Shown piece after piece: positions 1 to 11,899 of a stretch of 64,000 nt of DNA. A model generated the notes under the pieces. It was not told the origin of the DNA. It did not search any database and saw only the letters and a program-made list of their open reading frames with translations. Position 1 is the first letter of the stretch, and each line of letters opens with the position of its first letter. Origin of the DNA: Ceratothoa steindachneri (taxonomy: Eukaryota > Arthropoda > Malacostraca > Isopoda > Cymothoidae); contig OZ018321.1 of NCBI GenBank assembly GCA_963969495.1, forward strand, positions 136,091,315 to 136,155,314, read 5' to 3'. The translations under genes were made by a program, and so were the position numbers.

Positions 1-119
1 CGTTCGACCGTTACTCTATGACGTCATCAGTCCCAGGTCTCTCTTCTCTTATGATGGATAATGGGTGTTTGCAATTTAATAGACGATGGATATTGGATGT
101 TTAAAATTTAATTTTGTGT

Positions 120-910
120 TAATATTTAAAAAATTACTATAAATACAAAATGTACTAAAAGTATTATATGTGTTAAATGTACTAAAAGTACTGATTTAAA
201 TAAATGTACTTAAATTACTAGATGTGCTAAATGTGCCAAATGTACTAACAGTACTGAATGTGCTAAATTACAATATTTACTAAAGTACTAACTGGACTAA
301 AACTACTAAATGTGCTAAAAGTACTAAATGTGGTAAATATACTAAATGGTATAAACGTAATAAATGTACCAAATGTGCTAAAAGTACTAAATGTGATAAA
401 TGTACTATATGTATTAAAAATACAAAATTACTCAATATACTAAAATTACTAGCTAAAAATATAAAATTTACTAAATGTACTAAATATGTTAAAATTAAAA
501 ATGTAATAAAGGTACACAATGTACTAAAAATACTAAATCTGATTAATATACTAAATGTACTAAAAGTATTATATGTACTAAATTAGCTAAAAATATGAAA
601 ATACTAAAAGTTTAAAATATACTAAAACACTAAATGTACTAAAAGTACTAAATGTGCTAAAAGTAGTAAATGTGGTAAGTGTATAAACTTCATAAATGTA
701 GTAAAGATGCTTAAGTACAATATGTACTAGATGGGCTGATATTAATAAATATACTAAAAGTACTAAATGTGCTAAAATACTAAATGTACTAAGTAAATGT
801 TCTAAAAGTACAAAAATACTGAATGTACTAAATATGCTAAAAGTATGAAATGTAATGAATGCACAGCAGTACTAGAAGTATTTAATGTAATAAAAATACA
901 AAATGTACTC
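120..910. repeat. 9-bp minisatellite, degenerate
   Basis: About 790 bp made of imperfect copies of a 9-bp unit alternating TACTAAATG and TACTAAAAG, so that an 18-bp dimer is the clearest period. Copies have drifted by substitutions and small indels. An open frame on the minus strand at 280-519 encodes only a Leu/His/Val-rich repeat and is a by-product of the array, not a gene. Confidence 0.9.
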
Positions 911-1068
911 TTAATCTCTCATTCGATAACAAAAAGATGAAGTCTACAGAATTTGCGTTTCTACTCGAAGTGTTGCGCCCTAAATAAGAGGTGATTATAT
1001 TTCTGTTTGCGCTCAGTCTACTGATGTTAATCTTCAGTCCACAAAGAAAAATAGGCTATTACTAATTT

Positions 1069-1920
1069 TTGAGGTTTATAATAAATTACCTGATGGACTC
1101 ACAACAAAGAAGACTAGAAGCTTTGCGAGAAAGGATGCGCATATATAGAGAAAAAATAAGAGAAGAGCAGCGAGAAGAAATGATAGCACGAGAAAGAAGA
1201 CGGAGCCAATACAGACGAGAAGAATTGAATGAAGCAGAGAGAAATATTTAGAAAGAGATAGATTAAGGCAACAAGAAAGAAGAAATAATATTCAACAAGA
1301 GCAACGCCAAGATTATTTAGAACGAGATAGATTAAGGCAACAGGAAATAAGAGATCAAATACCTGAGATTGAAAGAACACATCATCTTGAATGGCGGAGA
1401 GAGCCACATAGAGGGAAATTACAAGAGATGAATGTTGAAGAACTTTACAAATGGACCAGCAATTGTAAATAATGGCAATGGTGAAGAATTTCTTATCGGA
1501 AATATGAATATTCCATGTGACCATTATGGAGCTTTGAAATTATCCAATGAGACCTTCAACTGTTTTAATATTGGAAAAGTTCAGCTGCCCCATCTGCAAG
1601 TATACCCTGAGAGACTGAGGAACCTCTTTGTTCTAGAACACCAGGAAGTTGCTGCATTTCGCATGAACATGCGCAATTACAATTGCGCATTTTATTTTGC
1701 TTCATTGGGTGTCAAACTTGCTTTACCACCTGGAAGAGGTTCATATTGCTTTAGCATTCAAGGTCAGACATATCACAAAACTACACTTTTGTACCCTGCA
1801 GAAAACCGGCACATTGTGGGCAGCTTTATATCATTGAAGCCAATGAAGCTCTGCAGCACAGATTGCAGACACCACAAAATAATGACTGTTCACCGCAAAT
1901 GATGAATGAAATAAGTGAGG
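1069..1920 (+). pseudogene. Helitron replicase fragment (helitron-helicase-like N-terminal domain)
   Basis: This is a piece of a rolling-circle (Helitron) transposon protein. The first frame (1069-1251) runs on in a shifted frame to about 1460 and gives a very basic, Arg/Glu-rich coiled-coil-like stretch with the repeated motif ERDRLRQQ. The next frame (1432-1902) carries the hallmark order of the helitron-helicase-like domain: a Cys-x-His then ALKLSNE, GKVQLPHL, FRMNMRNYNCAFYFASLG and IQGQTYHKTTLLYPAEN. In Helitrons this domain lies just before the Rep HUH nuclease and the PIF1 helicase. Neither the HUH motif nor any helicase motif follows, so the copy is truncated. A frameshift near 1815-1820 moves the conserved QLYI segment into another frame, which then stops at about 1931. 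Helitron assignment is confident; subfamily is not known. Confidence 0.82.
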
Positions 1921-2218
1921 TGTTGCATTAATGTAGTCCATACGTTAATCTATACAAGACAATGCATGTTATCGAACAAGAAGAGCATCTAAGAGCGTTA
2001 TAGAGCATTATTATAGAGCATTATATAGCCTCGTTATAGAGCAATATTAGAATAAAGTATATATTTTGCAATGTCCTTCTTTACTTCGATTTCCCTAAAC
2101 CTTCGGTAAGCTCAGCCAAAATGAGAACACTGTGAAGAATTCATCTTTGAAGTCAGATACTTAATTCACTTTCACCATAATTTCGTAACCCCGCATTTAT
2201 TTACCATAACCTACTGAC

Positions 2219-2464
2219 TTAACCTATAAATTGATAACTTAGGGTACCCGCTATAAATTGGTGCACGCTTAATTTCAACCTATAAAGTGGTGATTTTACC
2301 TCTTCAGGTCTCCCTGTTGCATGCCAGTAGGCTTGATTTAATATTTTGCTTAAAGAAGTCATCTGCTCATAGGCAGCCACAAGGAAAACATGTCTATGAA
2401 TGAAATTAAAAGCATTCTTCAAGTCCACTTTCAAAACGACACGCCCCGGGGTATCACAGGTCAA
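2219..2464 (-). pseudogene. Non-LTR reverse transcriptase fragment
   Basis: An 81-residue open frame on the minus strand contains VVLKVDLKNAFNFIHRHVF, followed by AAYEQM and a later AYWHATG. This matches RT motif A of a common invertebrate LINE-type reverse transcriptase (K-x-D-x-x-NAFN-x-x-x-R), including the first catalytic Asp. Motifs B and C (the second and third catalytic regions) are absent in the flanks I read, so this is a short relic. The exact clade is uncertain. Confidence 0.65.
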
Positions 2465-2589
2465 ATATTCCCGGGCTTAATGGGAAGCCGCCTCACAACC
2501 TCCCTTAGTAGCAAATCTAAGGGTTTACTTACATTTTTAAATATTCTTGACTTTTATACATTTTATTATACATGGTGGATATACACATA

Positions 2590-3040
2590 ACAAACTTTAT
2601 GATAATTACATTTAAGTGGAATGACGCCTTTTTCCAGTAACTATTTCGCTATCTTATAAATTTTATGAATTTGTTAGGCAAAATAATCCATGAGAGAAAA
2701 TGTGAACAGCACTGAGAGAAAACGTGAGAAGCATATTCTGGGGTAACTACAATAGCAAAATGATCAACAATTTTATAATAAGCAACTAACAATAGTTGTA
2801 GTGTTAGGGTTCTCAAAATTAAATATTTTCTTCAGATTTGTTTTCTATCCACTAAAATCTACTATTTAGGCGCCCCTCTCCCCTGATGTGAAAAAATGCC
2901 TAGTACGACTCGCCCTAATCCACAACTATATCGTTAAATGCGGCTGTGCATCTCTGCAGGAATTATTTTTGCCTTGTTTTAGCTTATTTAATATAAATGC
3001 ACAAAAAATAGTACCTAGGAAATTATAACGCAAATATTTA
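2590..3040. other. Unassigned AT-rich spacer
   Basis: No coding frame, repeat or RNA gene recognised. There is a small imperfect direct repeat (GAGAGAAAATGTGA and GAGAGAAAACGTGA) near 2692-2732. Confidence 0.6.
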
Positions 3041-5266
3041 TATTATATTCCTAATTAATATTCTAATTGTATTCCAATTACGAATTAGTAAGAAGTATTA
3101 CACCTGTAAAGAAAGAGATGGAATAGTAAAGGTGAAGCGTTTTAAAGATGGCCTGAAGTAATAAAAGGAAGAAATGGACGAAGAATAAAAAGGTGATTGA
3201 TTGATTCCTTGAGGACGAAAATGACACTCAATTAGGGCGACATGATCCCTCGGGGGAGAGTAAGTTCGAGTGAGAACAGATGTTAGGAAAGCTGGAACGG
3301 AAGAAATGGAATGTGGGACGGGGAAAAGGAGGAAAAATGACGGAGAGTATTACAGCTCTATATGAATTAAGGTTCAAGAAGTAGTGAGAAACAGGAAGAT
3401 ACAAAGAAACACTGAAAAAGAAAAGGGAGAAAGAAAGGCGGAAAAAGAGAAAAAGTTAGAGAGACACAGGGAGAAGTGGAGACTCACAAAGAGAAAGATA
3501 GAAAGACAATGGGAGAAATAGGGACTGAGAAAAAGACCAGTGGCGGATCCAGGATAGAAATTGGGGGAGGGCTAACATGAACTCCTCCCTCTGATTAATC
3601 TGAGAAATGGGCATTAATGATTAATAATGGTTATCTTACACAACATTGATAATAAATAACAGCATCTCATAAAGGGGTGAGTACTACTAACTATTAAATC
3701 CGAATATTTTTCTACACATCAGAAAATTATGAATTGTGGTTTTTGGATGTTAGCTAAGATATAATACTGAATTTAAGAATTATTATATTCCTAATTAATA
3801 TTCTAATTGTATTCCAATTACGAATTAGTAAGAAGTATTACACCTGTAAAGAAAGAGATGGAATAGTAAAGGTGAAGCGTTTTAAAGATGGCCTGAAGTA
3901 ATAAAAGGAAGAAATGGACGAAGAATAAAAAGGTGATTGATTGATTCCTTGAGGACGAAAATGACACTCAATTAGGGCGACATGATCCCTCAGGGGAGAG
4001 TAAGTTCGAGTGAGAACAGATGTTAGGAAAGCTGGAACGGAAGAAATGGAATGTGGGACGGGGAAAAGGAGGAAAAATGACGGAGAGTATTACAGCTCTA
4101 TATGAATTAAGGTTCAAGAAGTAGTGAGAGACAGGAAGATACAAAGAAACACTGAAAAAGAAAAGGGAGAAAGAAAGGCGGAAAAAGAGAAAAAGTTAGA
4201 GAGACACAGGGAGAAGTGGAGACTCACAAAGAGAAAGATAGAAAGACAATGGGAGAAATAGTGACTGAGAAAAAGACCAGTGGCGGATCCAGGATAGAAA
4301 TTGGGGGAGGGCTAACATGAACTCCTCCCTCTGATTAATCTGAGAAATGGGCATTAATGATTAATAATGGTTATCTTACACAACATTGATAATAAATAAC
4401 AGCATCTCATAAAGGGGTGAGTTCTACTAACTCTATTAAATCCGAATATTTTTCTACACATCAGAAAATTATGAATTGTGGTTTTTGGATGTTAGCTAAG
4501 ATATAATACTGAATTTAAGAATTATTCTATTCCTAATTAATATTCTAATTGTATTCCAATTACGAATTAGTAAGAAGTATTACACCTGTAAAGAAAGAAA
4601 TGGAATAGTAAAGGTGAAGCGTTTTAAAGATGGCCTGAAGTAATAAAAGGAAGAAATGGACGAAGAATAAAAAAGTGATTGATTGATTCCTTGAGGACGA
4701 AAATGACACTCAATTAGGGCGACATGATCCCTCGGGGGAGAGTAAGTTCGAGTGAGAACAGATGTTAGGAAAGCTGGAACGGAAGAAATGGAATGTGGGA
4801 CGTGGAAAAGGAGGAAAAATGACGGAGAGTATTACAGCTCTATATGAATTAAGGTTCAAGAAGTAGTGAGAGACAGGAAGATACAAAGGAACACTGAAAA
4901 AGAAAAGGGAGAAAGAAAGGCGGAAAAAGAGAAAAAGTTAGAGAGACACAGGGAGAAGTGGAGACTCACAAAGAGAAAGATAGAAAGACAATGGGAGAAA
5001 TAGGGACTGAGAAAAAGACCAGTGGCGGATCCAGGATAGAAATTGGGGGAGGGCTAACATGAACTCCTCCCTCTGATTAATCTGAGAAATGGGCATTAAT
5101 GATTAATAATGGTTATCTTACACAACATTGATAATAAATAACAGCATCTCATAAAGGGGTGAGTACTACTAACTCTATTAAATCCGAATATTTTTCTACA
5201 CATCAGAAAATTATGAATTGTGGTTTTTGGATGTTAGCTAAGATATAATACTGAATTTAAGAATTA
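3041..5266. repeat. Three-copy tandem array, ~740-bp unit
   Basis: Three consecutive units begin at 3041, 3781 and 4523 (periods 740 and 742) and differ at only a few positions, such as ctcggggg against ctcagggg, and CTAACTATTAAA in unit 1 against CTAACTCTATTAAA in the others. Each unit has an AT-rich head, a strongly purine-rich middle on this strand and the string CAGTGGCGGATCCAGG (starts 3538, 4278, 5020), which looks like the terminal sequence of a hAT-type DNA transposon or MITE. The high identity points to recent duplication. There is no coding potential. The third unit breaks off just before the LTR retrotransposon. Confidence 0.95.
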
Positions 5267-5337
5267 TTTTTTAAGATTTACTTGCAATTTATACATGTAT
5301 CATATAAGATACATTCGATCGCAACGGTTTAAAAAAC

Positions 5338-5885
5338 TGTTTTATATATATTCTATATTATTACTTAGCTCTTTCTGAATAGCAGAATACCACGAGTATG
5401 GCTTAAAAAATAAATATAAAATTGTGGTGCACATGGTGCACACAATATATGTTCATGGTGTACTGCACACAATATGTGCACACACAAACCCATGAAGTAG
5501 TAATGTGTACACTCAGCTAATGTAAATAAATTTAAGTGTGCGGAACGAAACAAAAATAAACTCAAATGAAACATTGTAAAATGTAACAGGATATTTTAGA
5601 ACCATTACCATTTTGATTTCCCGAGAAGACCAAATTCGCGGTGAAAAGATAAGCTGGGAATGAGACTAACTATTCTGTGGTTACGGTTTGGAACAATAAA
5701 CATCAAGAGAAAAGTAAAAGGTACCTTAAAATTGGTTAGCTCGATCGTAAGGACACTCGGTAAGTATCAAATTACAACCACAATATTATATTTTTATCTT
5801 TGTTAAGAAAGACGAAAAAAAGCCTTTGACCAAATTTCACCGTTTCAATAAATTTCCTCACGAGAGAAAAGGTTTTCAAAAGTAT

Positions 5886-5948
<63 letters not shown>

Positions 5949-6331
5949 TTGTAAATGTGTCCAAGTATAAAACAAGCAAATGGAAGAGGAGAGAGGATTA
6001 TTTGAGAGAAATCATTCGAGAGAGGGCATTCGAGAGATTCGAGGAGCAGTTTCATATATCGCTCGCGGGTCATACCAATCAAGTCATTTTCTCCACATAG
6101 GATATAGCACTCACGCAACTGATCTTGCATCAATACCAGTCTTATTCATTCATCGTATCAAAGCACGAACATTAAGAGAGTTGTATTTAAGCATCATCAA
6201 AGATAAGCTCGTGAAATCGATAATCAATTATTTCGAACTCTTCCTCCATTTGCTACCCAAAGCCACTAAATAAATAGATCTGCAGTCTTTTTGTTTTCAT
6301 TCGCATTTTGCTTGAAGGCAAAATCATATCA
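5338..6331 (+). mobile_element. 5' LTR of Ty3/Gypsy-type retrotransposon
   Basis: This segment is repeated as a direct copy at 10278-11303 and ends, like that copy, in CAAAATCATATCA. It reads TG...CA with the start chosen at TGTTTTATATATATTCTATATTA. By eye the two copies agree at about nine bases in ten outside the microsatellite. It contains an (AT)n tract at 5889-5942. The left border is uncertain because similarity fades at the junction with the tandem array. No target-site duplication was resolved, and no standard primer-binding site is obvious right after 6331. Confidence 0.78.
5889..5942. repeat. (AT)n microsatellite inside 5' LTR
   Basis: Uninterrupted run of about 27 AT dinucleotides. 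The corresponding place in the 3' LTR holds a tract nearly three times as long. Confidence 0.97.
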
Positions 6332-6355
6332 GCATTAGCTGGTTAGTTCAGAATC

Positions 6356-7050
6356 GTGAAAACACAATTCTACATTGCAAAGATAACCAGAGAAGACATC
6401 AAATTCTTCCATTCTCTTGCAGCACTACCAGCGGAAACAGTCGATCGTCTCCCTAACGCAGTTCTTTTATCGCAAAAATATACACAACTGATGATTGAAA
6501 TTATCAGCTTATTTAAAAGGACGAAACCCGAATTATTCGAGAAATTGATAGCTTCATCTCTACTCCACGGACGACCATCGGTGAAACTTGAAGATTTAAG
6601 GAAAAGAACACCCCAAGTCGGTGTTAGTGAAGATCTGGTTAGATAAATTCGTTTAATTTCTACCTCCGAGCATCGCTCTGATCATCGCGACGCAGACGAA
6701 ATTGACACTCACGCAGATAGGAAAGTTGGCGGGCGAACTAATGCCGTTTTATAAACCTAAATATGGTCATGTAAGTAACAATAAAATTTGTTCTATTCAC
6801 GAAGATAGTGCTAGTGCTTACAATAAGCATTGCAATAATTCGAATCGTAATGTGAAATACGCGAAGGATGCGCGTTCAATGCCCAGTGGGGCGTACACTG
6901 GCATGACTAAGTTTACATATAAGCGTAATGATAGCATACCGCTAGGACTTAAACCGTTTCGTAGCGATCAAAAACCTTTCGTATGTCGAGCCCATTTATA
7001 TTTTGGTTCAGAGGCGAAACATTGAAGGCCATGGTGCAAATAGCCTAAAC
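6356..7050 (+). pseudogene. gag: Gypsy-type gag, broken
   Basis: The frame opens 25 bp after the LTR with no clear ATG (the first codon of the open stretch is GTG). Residues 15-35 read LAALPAETVDRLP, then FERTKPELFEKL-like and GRPSVKLEDLRK, followed by VGVSEDLVR. This is the capsid-like region of a widespread arthropod Gypsy gag. A stop and frameshift near 6647-6700 separate it from the next part (6702-7025), which ends with a Cys/His knuckle-like motif around VCRAHLYFGSEAKH. There, two further stops lie where the family has Cys and Trp. Gag would form the particle that packages element RNA; this copy cannot do so. Confidence 0.8.
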
Positions 7051-7139
7051 GGGAAGAAAATATAGAAATCCTACCATCATCTAGACCCTCATCTCCTATT
7101 CCCTCGGAAAACTAGTAAGGAATGCTGAAATTAATGCGC

Positions 7140-7300
7140 CCACCGGTATGCCAATGTTAATCACTGTGGCTATTAAATTAAATGGAAAGAAAGGCGAATT
7201 CCTTATAGACACTGGCGCTCATTACGATCTTTTGGTAGACTGTGGTCAAGGCATTCTAGTAGACAAATGCACCAAGTTATCTTCTAAATTTAAATAATCA
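7140..7300 (+). pseudogene. Retropepsin-like protease remnant
   Basis: A short coding stretch contains the aspartic protease signature IDTGA (catalytic Asp codon at 7208-7210), preceded by VAIKLNGKKGEF and followed by HYDLL. This is the usual start of pol in Ty3/Gypsy elements. A stop near 7296 ends the frame and the flap region is not clear. Confidence 0.72.
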
Positions 7301-7399
7301 GAAGCGCCGTTAGTCTCTATAATTATCAATGACCTTTCGCACATCCCTGCAAAATGCAAGCCAGTGATTCAGAAATTCAACTCAATATACAACCCGCAA

Positions 7400-8760
7400 C
7401 AAGTAGACGTCGTTAATCCTCCACCAAATCCGTGTTTCATACCATTGAGACAGGAAGTTCACCACCAACCCTTGTTTGCTCAAGACCCCTTTCTATGTAA
7501 ATGCTGGAATTTGCCAAAGCAACTTTTGCATCACTATTGAAAGAAGGTGTAGTGAGGCCATCAAAATCACCATTAGCATCAACGATTCACATGGTGCAAA
7601 ATAAAACTTCAAAAGAATACAGAGTGGTGGGTGATTTTCGCTCGATTAACGCGATCACCAAGCCCGATCATTATTCTCTCCCTAGAATTCAATCTATGGA
7701 TAATCATCTTCACGGCAAAACCATTTTTTCTTGTTTCGACCTAATTAGAGCGTACCATAAAATCCCAATGAATAAAACAGATATAGAAAAAACTGCAGTC
7801 CTAAATAACTCCATTTGGACTTTGGGAATTTTTAAGACTCCCATTTGACTTGGAGAAGGCCAGTTGCTCTTTTCAACGCCATATGGATAGTATATTCCGT
7901 GATTCAGAATGAGTATTCGTCTATATCGACGACATTCTTATATTTTCTGAAAACGAAGAAAAACACGTCGAGGATTTAGAAAAAAAGTACTTAAAATTTT
8001 AGCCGAAAACGGACTTCGTGTTTCAGTAAAAAATTGCGGGTTCATGAGAAGAGAAATTGAATTTTTAAGACATCATATCTCAGACTTGGGAAGAAAACCA
8101 ACCCCCAGAAAATTTCAGAAATCTCTAATATGCCGTTACCGACCGACTACAAAGAATTACGCCGTTACCTAGGCATGTTAGGTTACTATCGAAGAAATAT
8201 GAATAATTTCGCTGCAATTGCCGCTCCGTTTACCGAATCGGCACGCATGCACCCGAAAGCTCGATAACCCATATGGAATGATGCCGCACGCGAAGCATTT
8301 AATAATACGAAGGCAGCCCTGGTAGAATAAATCGCGCTAAAACTTCCCCTCTCGAATGATTCTCAGTATCAGATAGGGGCTGATAGCTCCCAATATGCGG
8401 TGGGTGCTGCTCTTCATCAAATGGTGAATGGTTTTCCTCAATCTATAGCCTTTTATTCGAGCAAATTGAGAAAGGCACAGCAAGTTTATTCAACTAATGC
8501 TCGCAAACTTTTGGCAGCATACTTAGCAGTCATACATTTCTGACATATCTCGAAGGTCAACAGGTAACTCTGTGCACGGATTATAAACCACTTATTTCCA
8601 CTTTCTCATCACCGTTGCGTGCAAAAACTGAGACACCCTAAAGGAATTGGACAGTGATATTGGAGTACATCAACGACCTAGCCTACATCCAAGGAGAAAA
8701 TAACGTAGTTGCTGACTGTCTGTCAAGAAACGGCAACGCAGTCCTGGTAGACCTCCTTGA
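7400..8760 (+). pseudogene. pol: Gypsy-type reverse transcriptase and RNase H, broken
   Basis: The frame at 7501-7848 gives the N-terminal RT motifs: GVVRPSKSPLAS, RVVGDFRSINAIT, YSLPRIQ and FSCFDLIRAYHKIP, where the first catalytic Asp lies. After a frameshift near 7810-7850 the catalytic YIDD box is read at 7922-7933. The thumb segment then contains LRRYLGMLGYYRR. An RNase H domain follows at about 8340-8560, with GADSSQYAVGAALHQ and FYSSKLRKAQQVYST, and it breaks at stops near 8540-8640. The motif order RT then RNase H is that of Ty3/Gypsy pol. At least three frame changes and several stops make it non-functional. Confidence 0.82.
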
Positions 8761-8949
8761 CCTTTAAACATTGGCAGCATAACAAGCGAAAGATGGCGAA
8801 GTTGAGAAATTTCAATGTAAACTTAAGCCATTCCCATTTCCCGAGAATATTACCCTCTGGATTGATGTTTCCTCTTAATATCCCAGACCGTTCATTCCTT
8901 GGGTTTGCAGAAATACCATTTTTAGCCAACTGCATAATATATCACATCT

Positions 8950-9850
8950 CAGGAACAAAGGATCCCTAAAATTAATTAAAACTAGATAATGGACACGAGG
9001 ATGCATGCCATGTCAATCTGCAAAAATAAATCGACACTCGAAATCCACAGTTCTCCCCCATCTATGTTACAACGTCGAGATTTGAAAACCTACATATAGA
9101 TATCATTGGACCCCTTCCTCAGTGTACACCTCATGGCTCATCTTAACCGTCAAATAATCGCTATATACTCTCATCCATTGACAGAGCGACTAGATGGATA
9201 GAAGCAATACCGATTCCCGATATAAGCGCGGTGACAGTGGCTGTGTCCTTCTTAGACGCCTGGCTTTCACGCTTTGGTGTCCCTCTGTATGTGATAACCG
9301 ATCGAGGGAGGCAGTTCGATTCCGAACTTTTTAAGGAACTCGCGACCCTCGTTGGTTTTCATTGTCTAAGAACAACGGCCTATAGACCGTCCACGAACGG
9401 ATTAATAGAAAGGGCACATCTTACTTTGAAGACTTCCACTATGGCACGTAAACAAGCCTGGATAATGGCCCTTCCAATTGTTCGATTGCGGAATCACATC
9501 ATTGCCCAACGAATCCGGGTTTTCCCCATTTACTGCTATCACAGGTACCACTCTCCTTAATCCAAGACCACTTGTCACTTCCTCATCATCTAAAAATAAT
9601 TCAAAATTTGTGACTAAATTAGTAAAAACAATGACACAGATTTTGCTCAAATGTCTCAAGAACACTTACATGCGAAAACAAAAGTGTTCGTTCCTAAAGA
9701 CTTGCACGTATAAGAAAGCCGTTAGAAGCGCCATATGCTGATCCATTCACTGTTATCGCTCAAAACGACAAAGTGTTCGAAATAGAACTTCCTCATGGGC
9801 GTGCTGAAACTGTGTCAATAGACAGACTAAAACCTGTTAGAACGCCACAA
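8950..9850 (+). pseudogene. Gypsy-type integrase, broken
   Basis: Remnants of the zinc-binding region lie near 8990-9050 (CMPCQSAKINRHSKS). The core frame is clean from about 9170 to 9440: DRATRWIEAIPIPD, VITDRGRQFDSELFKEL, TTAYRPSTNGLIERAH. The second catalytic Asp (codon 9300-9302) and the Glu (9408-9410) are separated by 35 residues, the D35E spacing expected of retroviral-type integrases. A frameshift follows. The C-terminal module is seen in 9773-9850, where VSIDRLKPV matches the usual end of Gypsy integrases. The product would insert element DNA; here it is interrupted. There is no sign of an envelope gene between this and the 3' LTR. Confidence 0.8.
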
Positions 9851-10277
9851 ATAAATCATAATTCTGTAAATAAGTATAACTATTTCGGCAATGACCATAT
9901 CTCTGTAAATATCCCCGAAGATATAAGTGATAGTGAAGTTGATGAAGATATTTCAATAGAGAATTTCGAATCTAATGTGAACAATCAAACAAATAATGGT
10001 AGGCGAATAAAGTTTGCAAGAAATCCGTGCTATCATTATTTTAAAGCAGGTTGTGTACCGATAGACTTATTGTGAGCTAATAACCAAATGCATTTTATAT
10101 TTTATTTCCTTATGTTATTAAGATATAAATATAAAAATAGGAGTATAGAATATGGTTTGTTAACGCACACAAATATAAAGTGCACATCCGTTTGTACAAC
10201 TATATTATCTTAGTCGAACTGGCGAACGCCGAACTATGCTTGTAAATATGTGTAAATACGATCATTAGTATATGATA
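9850..10277 (+). other. Pol tail and untranslated 3' part of Gypsy element
   Basis: The integrase C-terminal frame stays open to 10075, with an Asp/Glu/Asn-rich tail and no recognised domain. The remaining ~200 bp before the 3' LTR is AT-rich and holds no second gene. A weak purine run (AAAATAGGAGTATAGAA, about 10134-10150) is the only polypurine-tract candidate. If it is real, the 3' LTR would start near 10158 and the 5' LTR would be truncated. Confidence 0.55.
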
Positions 10278-11303
<1,026 letters not shown>

Positions 11304-11539
11304 GAATTTCTGCTCATTGCCCAGCCAAAAATATTCATCATTACCTTTTGGAGTCAGGTAATAATTTCTCGGAACGTCATCGTATCACCCAATCTTATGG
11401 GGAGCGCAATATCAAAGAAGACCACAAAACGAGGTGGAATATAAATATATCTCGTGACCAACGAAGAGATCATTTCATCTTCCAAAGCCCTCCAATAAAG
11501 TAAACGGGTTTGAAATTTTGGGAGTTCATTCCCCAAGTT

Positions 11540-11870
11540 CCCCCCTGGATCTGCGCCTGAAAGAAACTTACACAGAGACAGGAAGAAATGGAGTCTCATA
11601 AAGGGAGCGATAGACACACAAAGGGAAAAGGAGATACTAATAAAGGGAGCGATAGACACACATATGAAAAACGAGATACTAATAAAGAGAGAAAGTTAGA
11701 CAGAGTTAAGGTGAAATGGAGACTCTCAAAGAAAGATAGACGACAAAAAGAGAAAGATAGACTGACAAAGAGAAACACATCAAAAGTCATACAAAGAGGG
11801 ATAAATAGACATAGCCCGGCGCGAGAGGTAGACATAGAAATAGACAATGAGACAGAGACTAAGTAATACT
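11540..11870. repeat. Purine-rich repeat with 42-bp duplication, related to the 740-bp unit
   Basis: A block starting AAGGGAGCGATAGACACACA recurs 42 bp later (11601 and 11643). The surrounding sequence (GAGACAGGAAGAAATGGAGTCTCATAAAG) resembles the purine-rich middle of the 740-bp units (GAGAAGTGGAGACTCACAAAG). Just upstream, CCCCCTGGATCTGCGCCTG (about 11541-11559) looks like a worn inverted copy of their GGCGGATCCAGG end. A 92-residue open frame here (11588-11866) is a Lys/Arg/Asp repeat by-product. Confidence 0.65.
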
Positions 11871-11899
11871 AACAATTTGACAAAAATAAGAAAAGAAAA

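Noticed and set aside
280..519. 79-codon Leu/His/Val frame on the minus strand
   Set aside because: Translation of the 9-bp minisatellite; its repeat follows the DNA period.
3195..3235. Hammerhead ribozyme in the 740-bp unit (TTCCTTGAGGACGAAAATG resembles a stem II plus GAAA core)
   Set aside because: The CUGAUGA core is not intact, the top of stem II is mispaired, and no upstream strand complementary to the sequence after GAAA was found for stem III.
9850..10277. Envelope gene in the Gypsy element (which would suggest an infectious errantivirus-type element)
   Set aside because: There are only ~430 bp between integrase and the 3' LTR, with no long frame, signal peptide or membrane segment.
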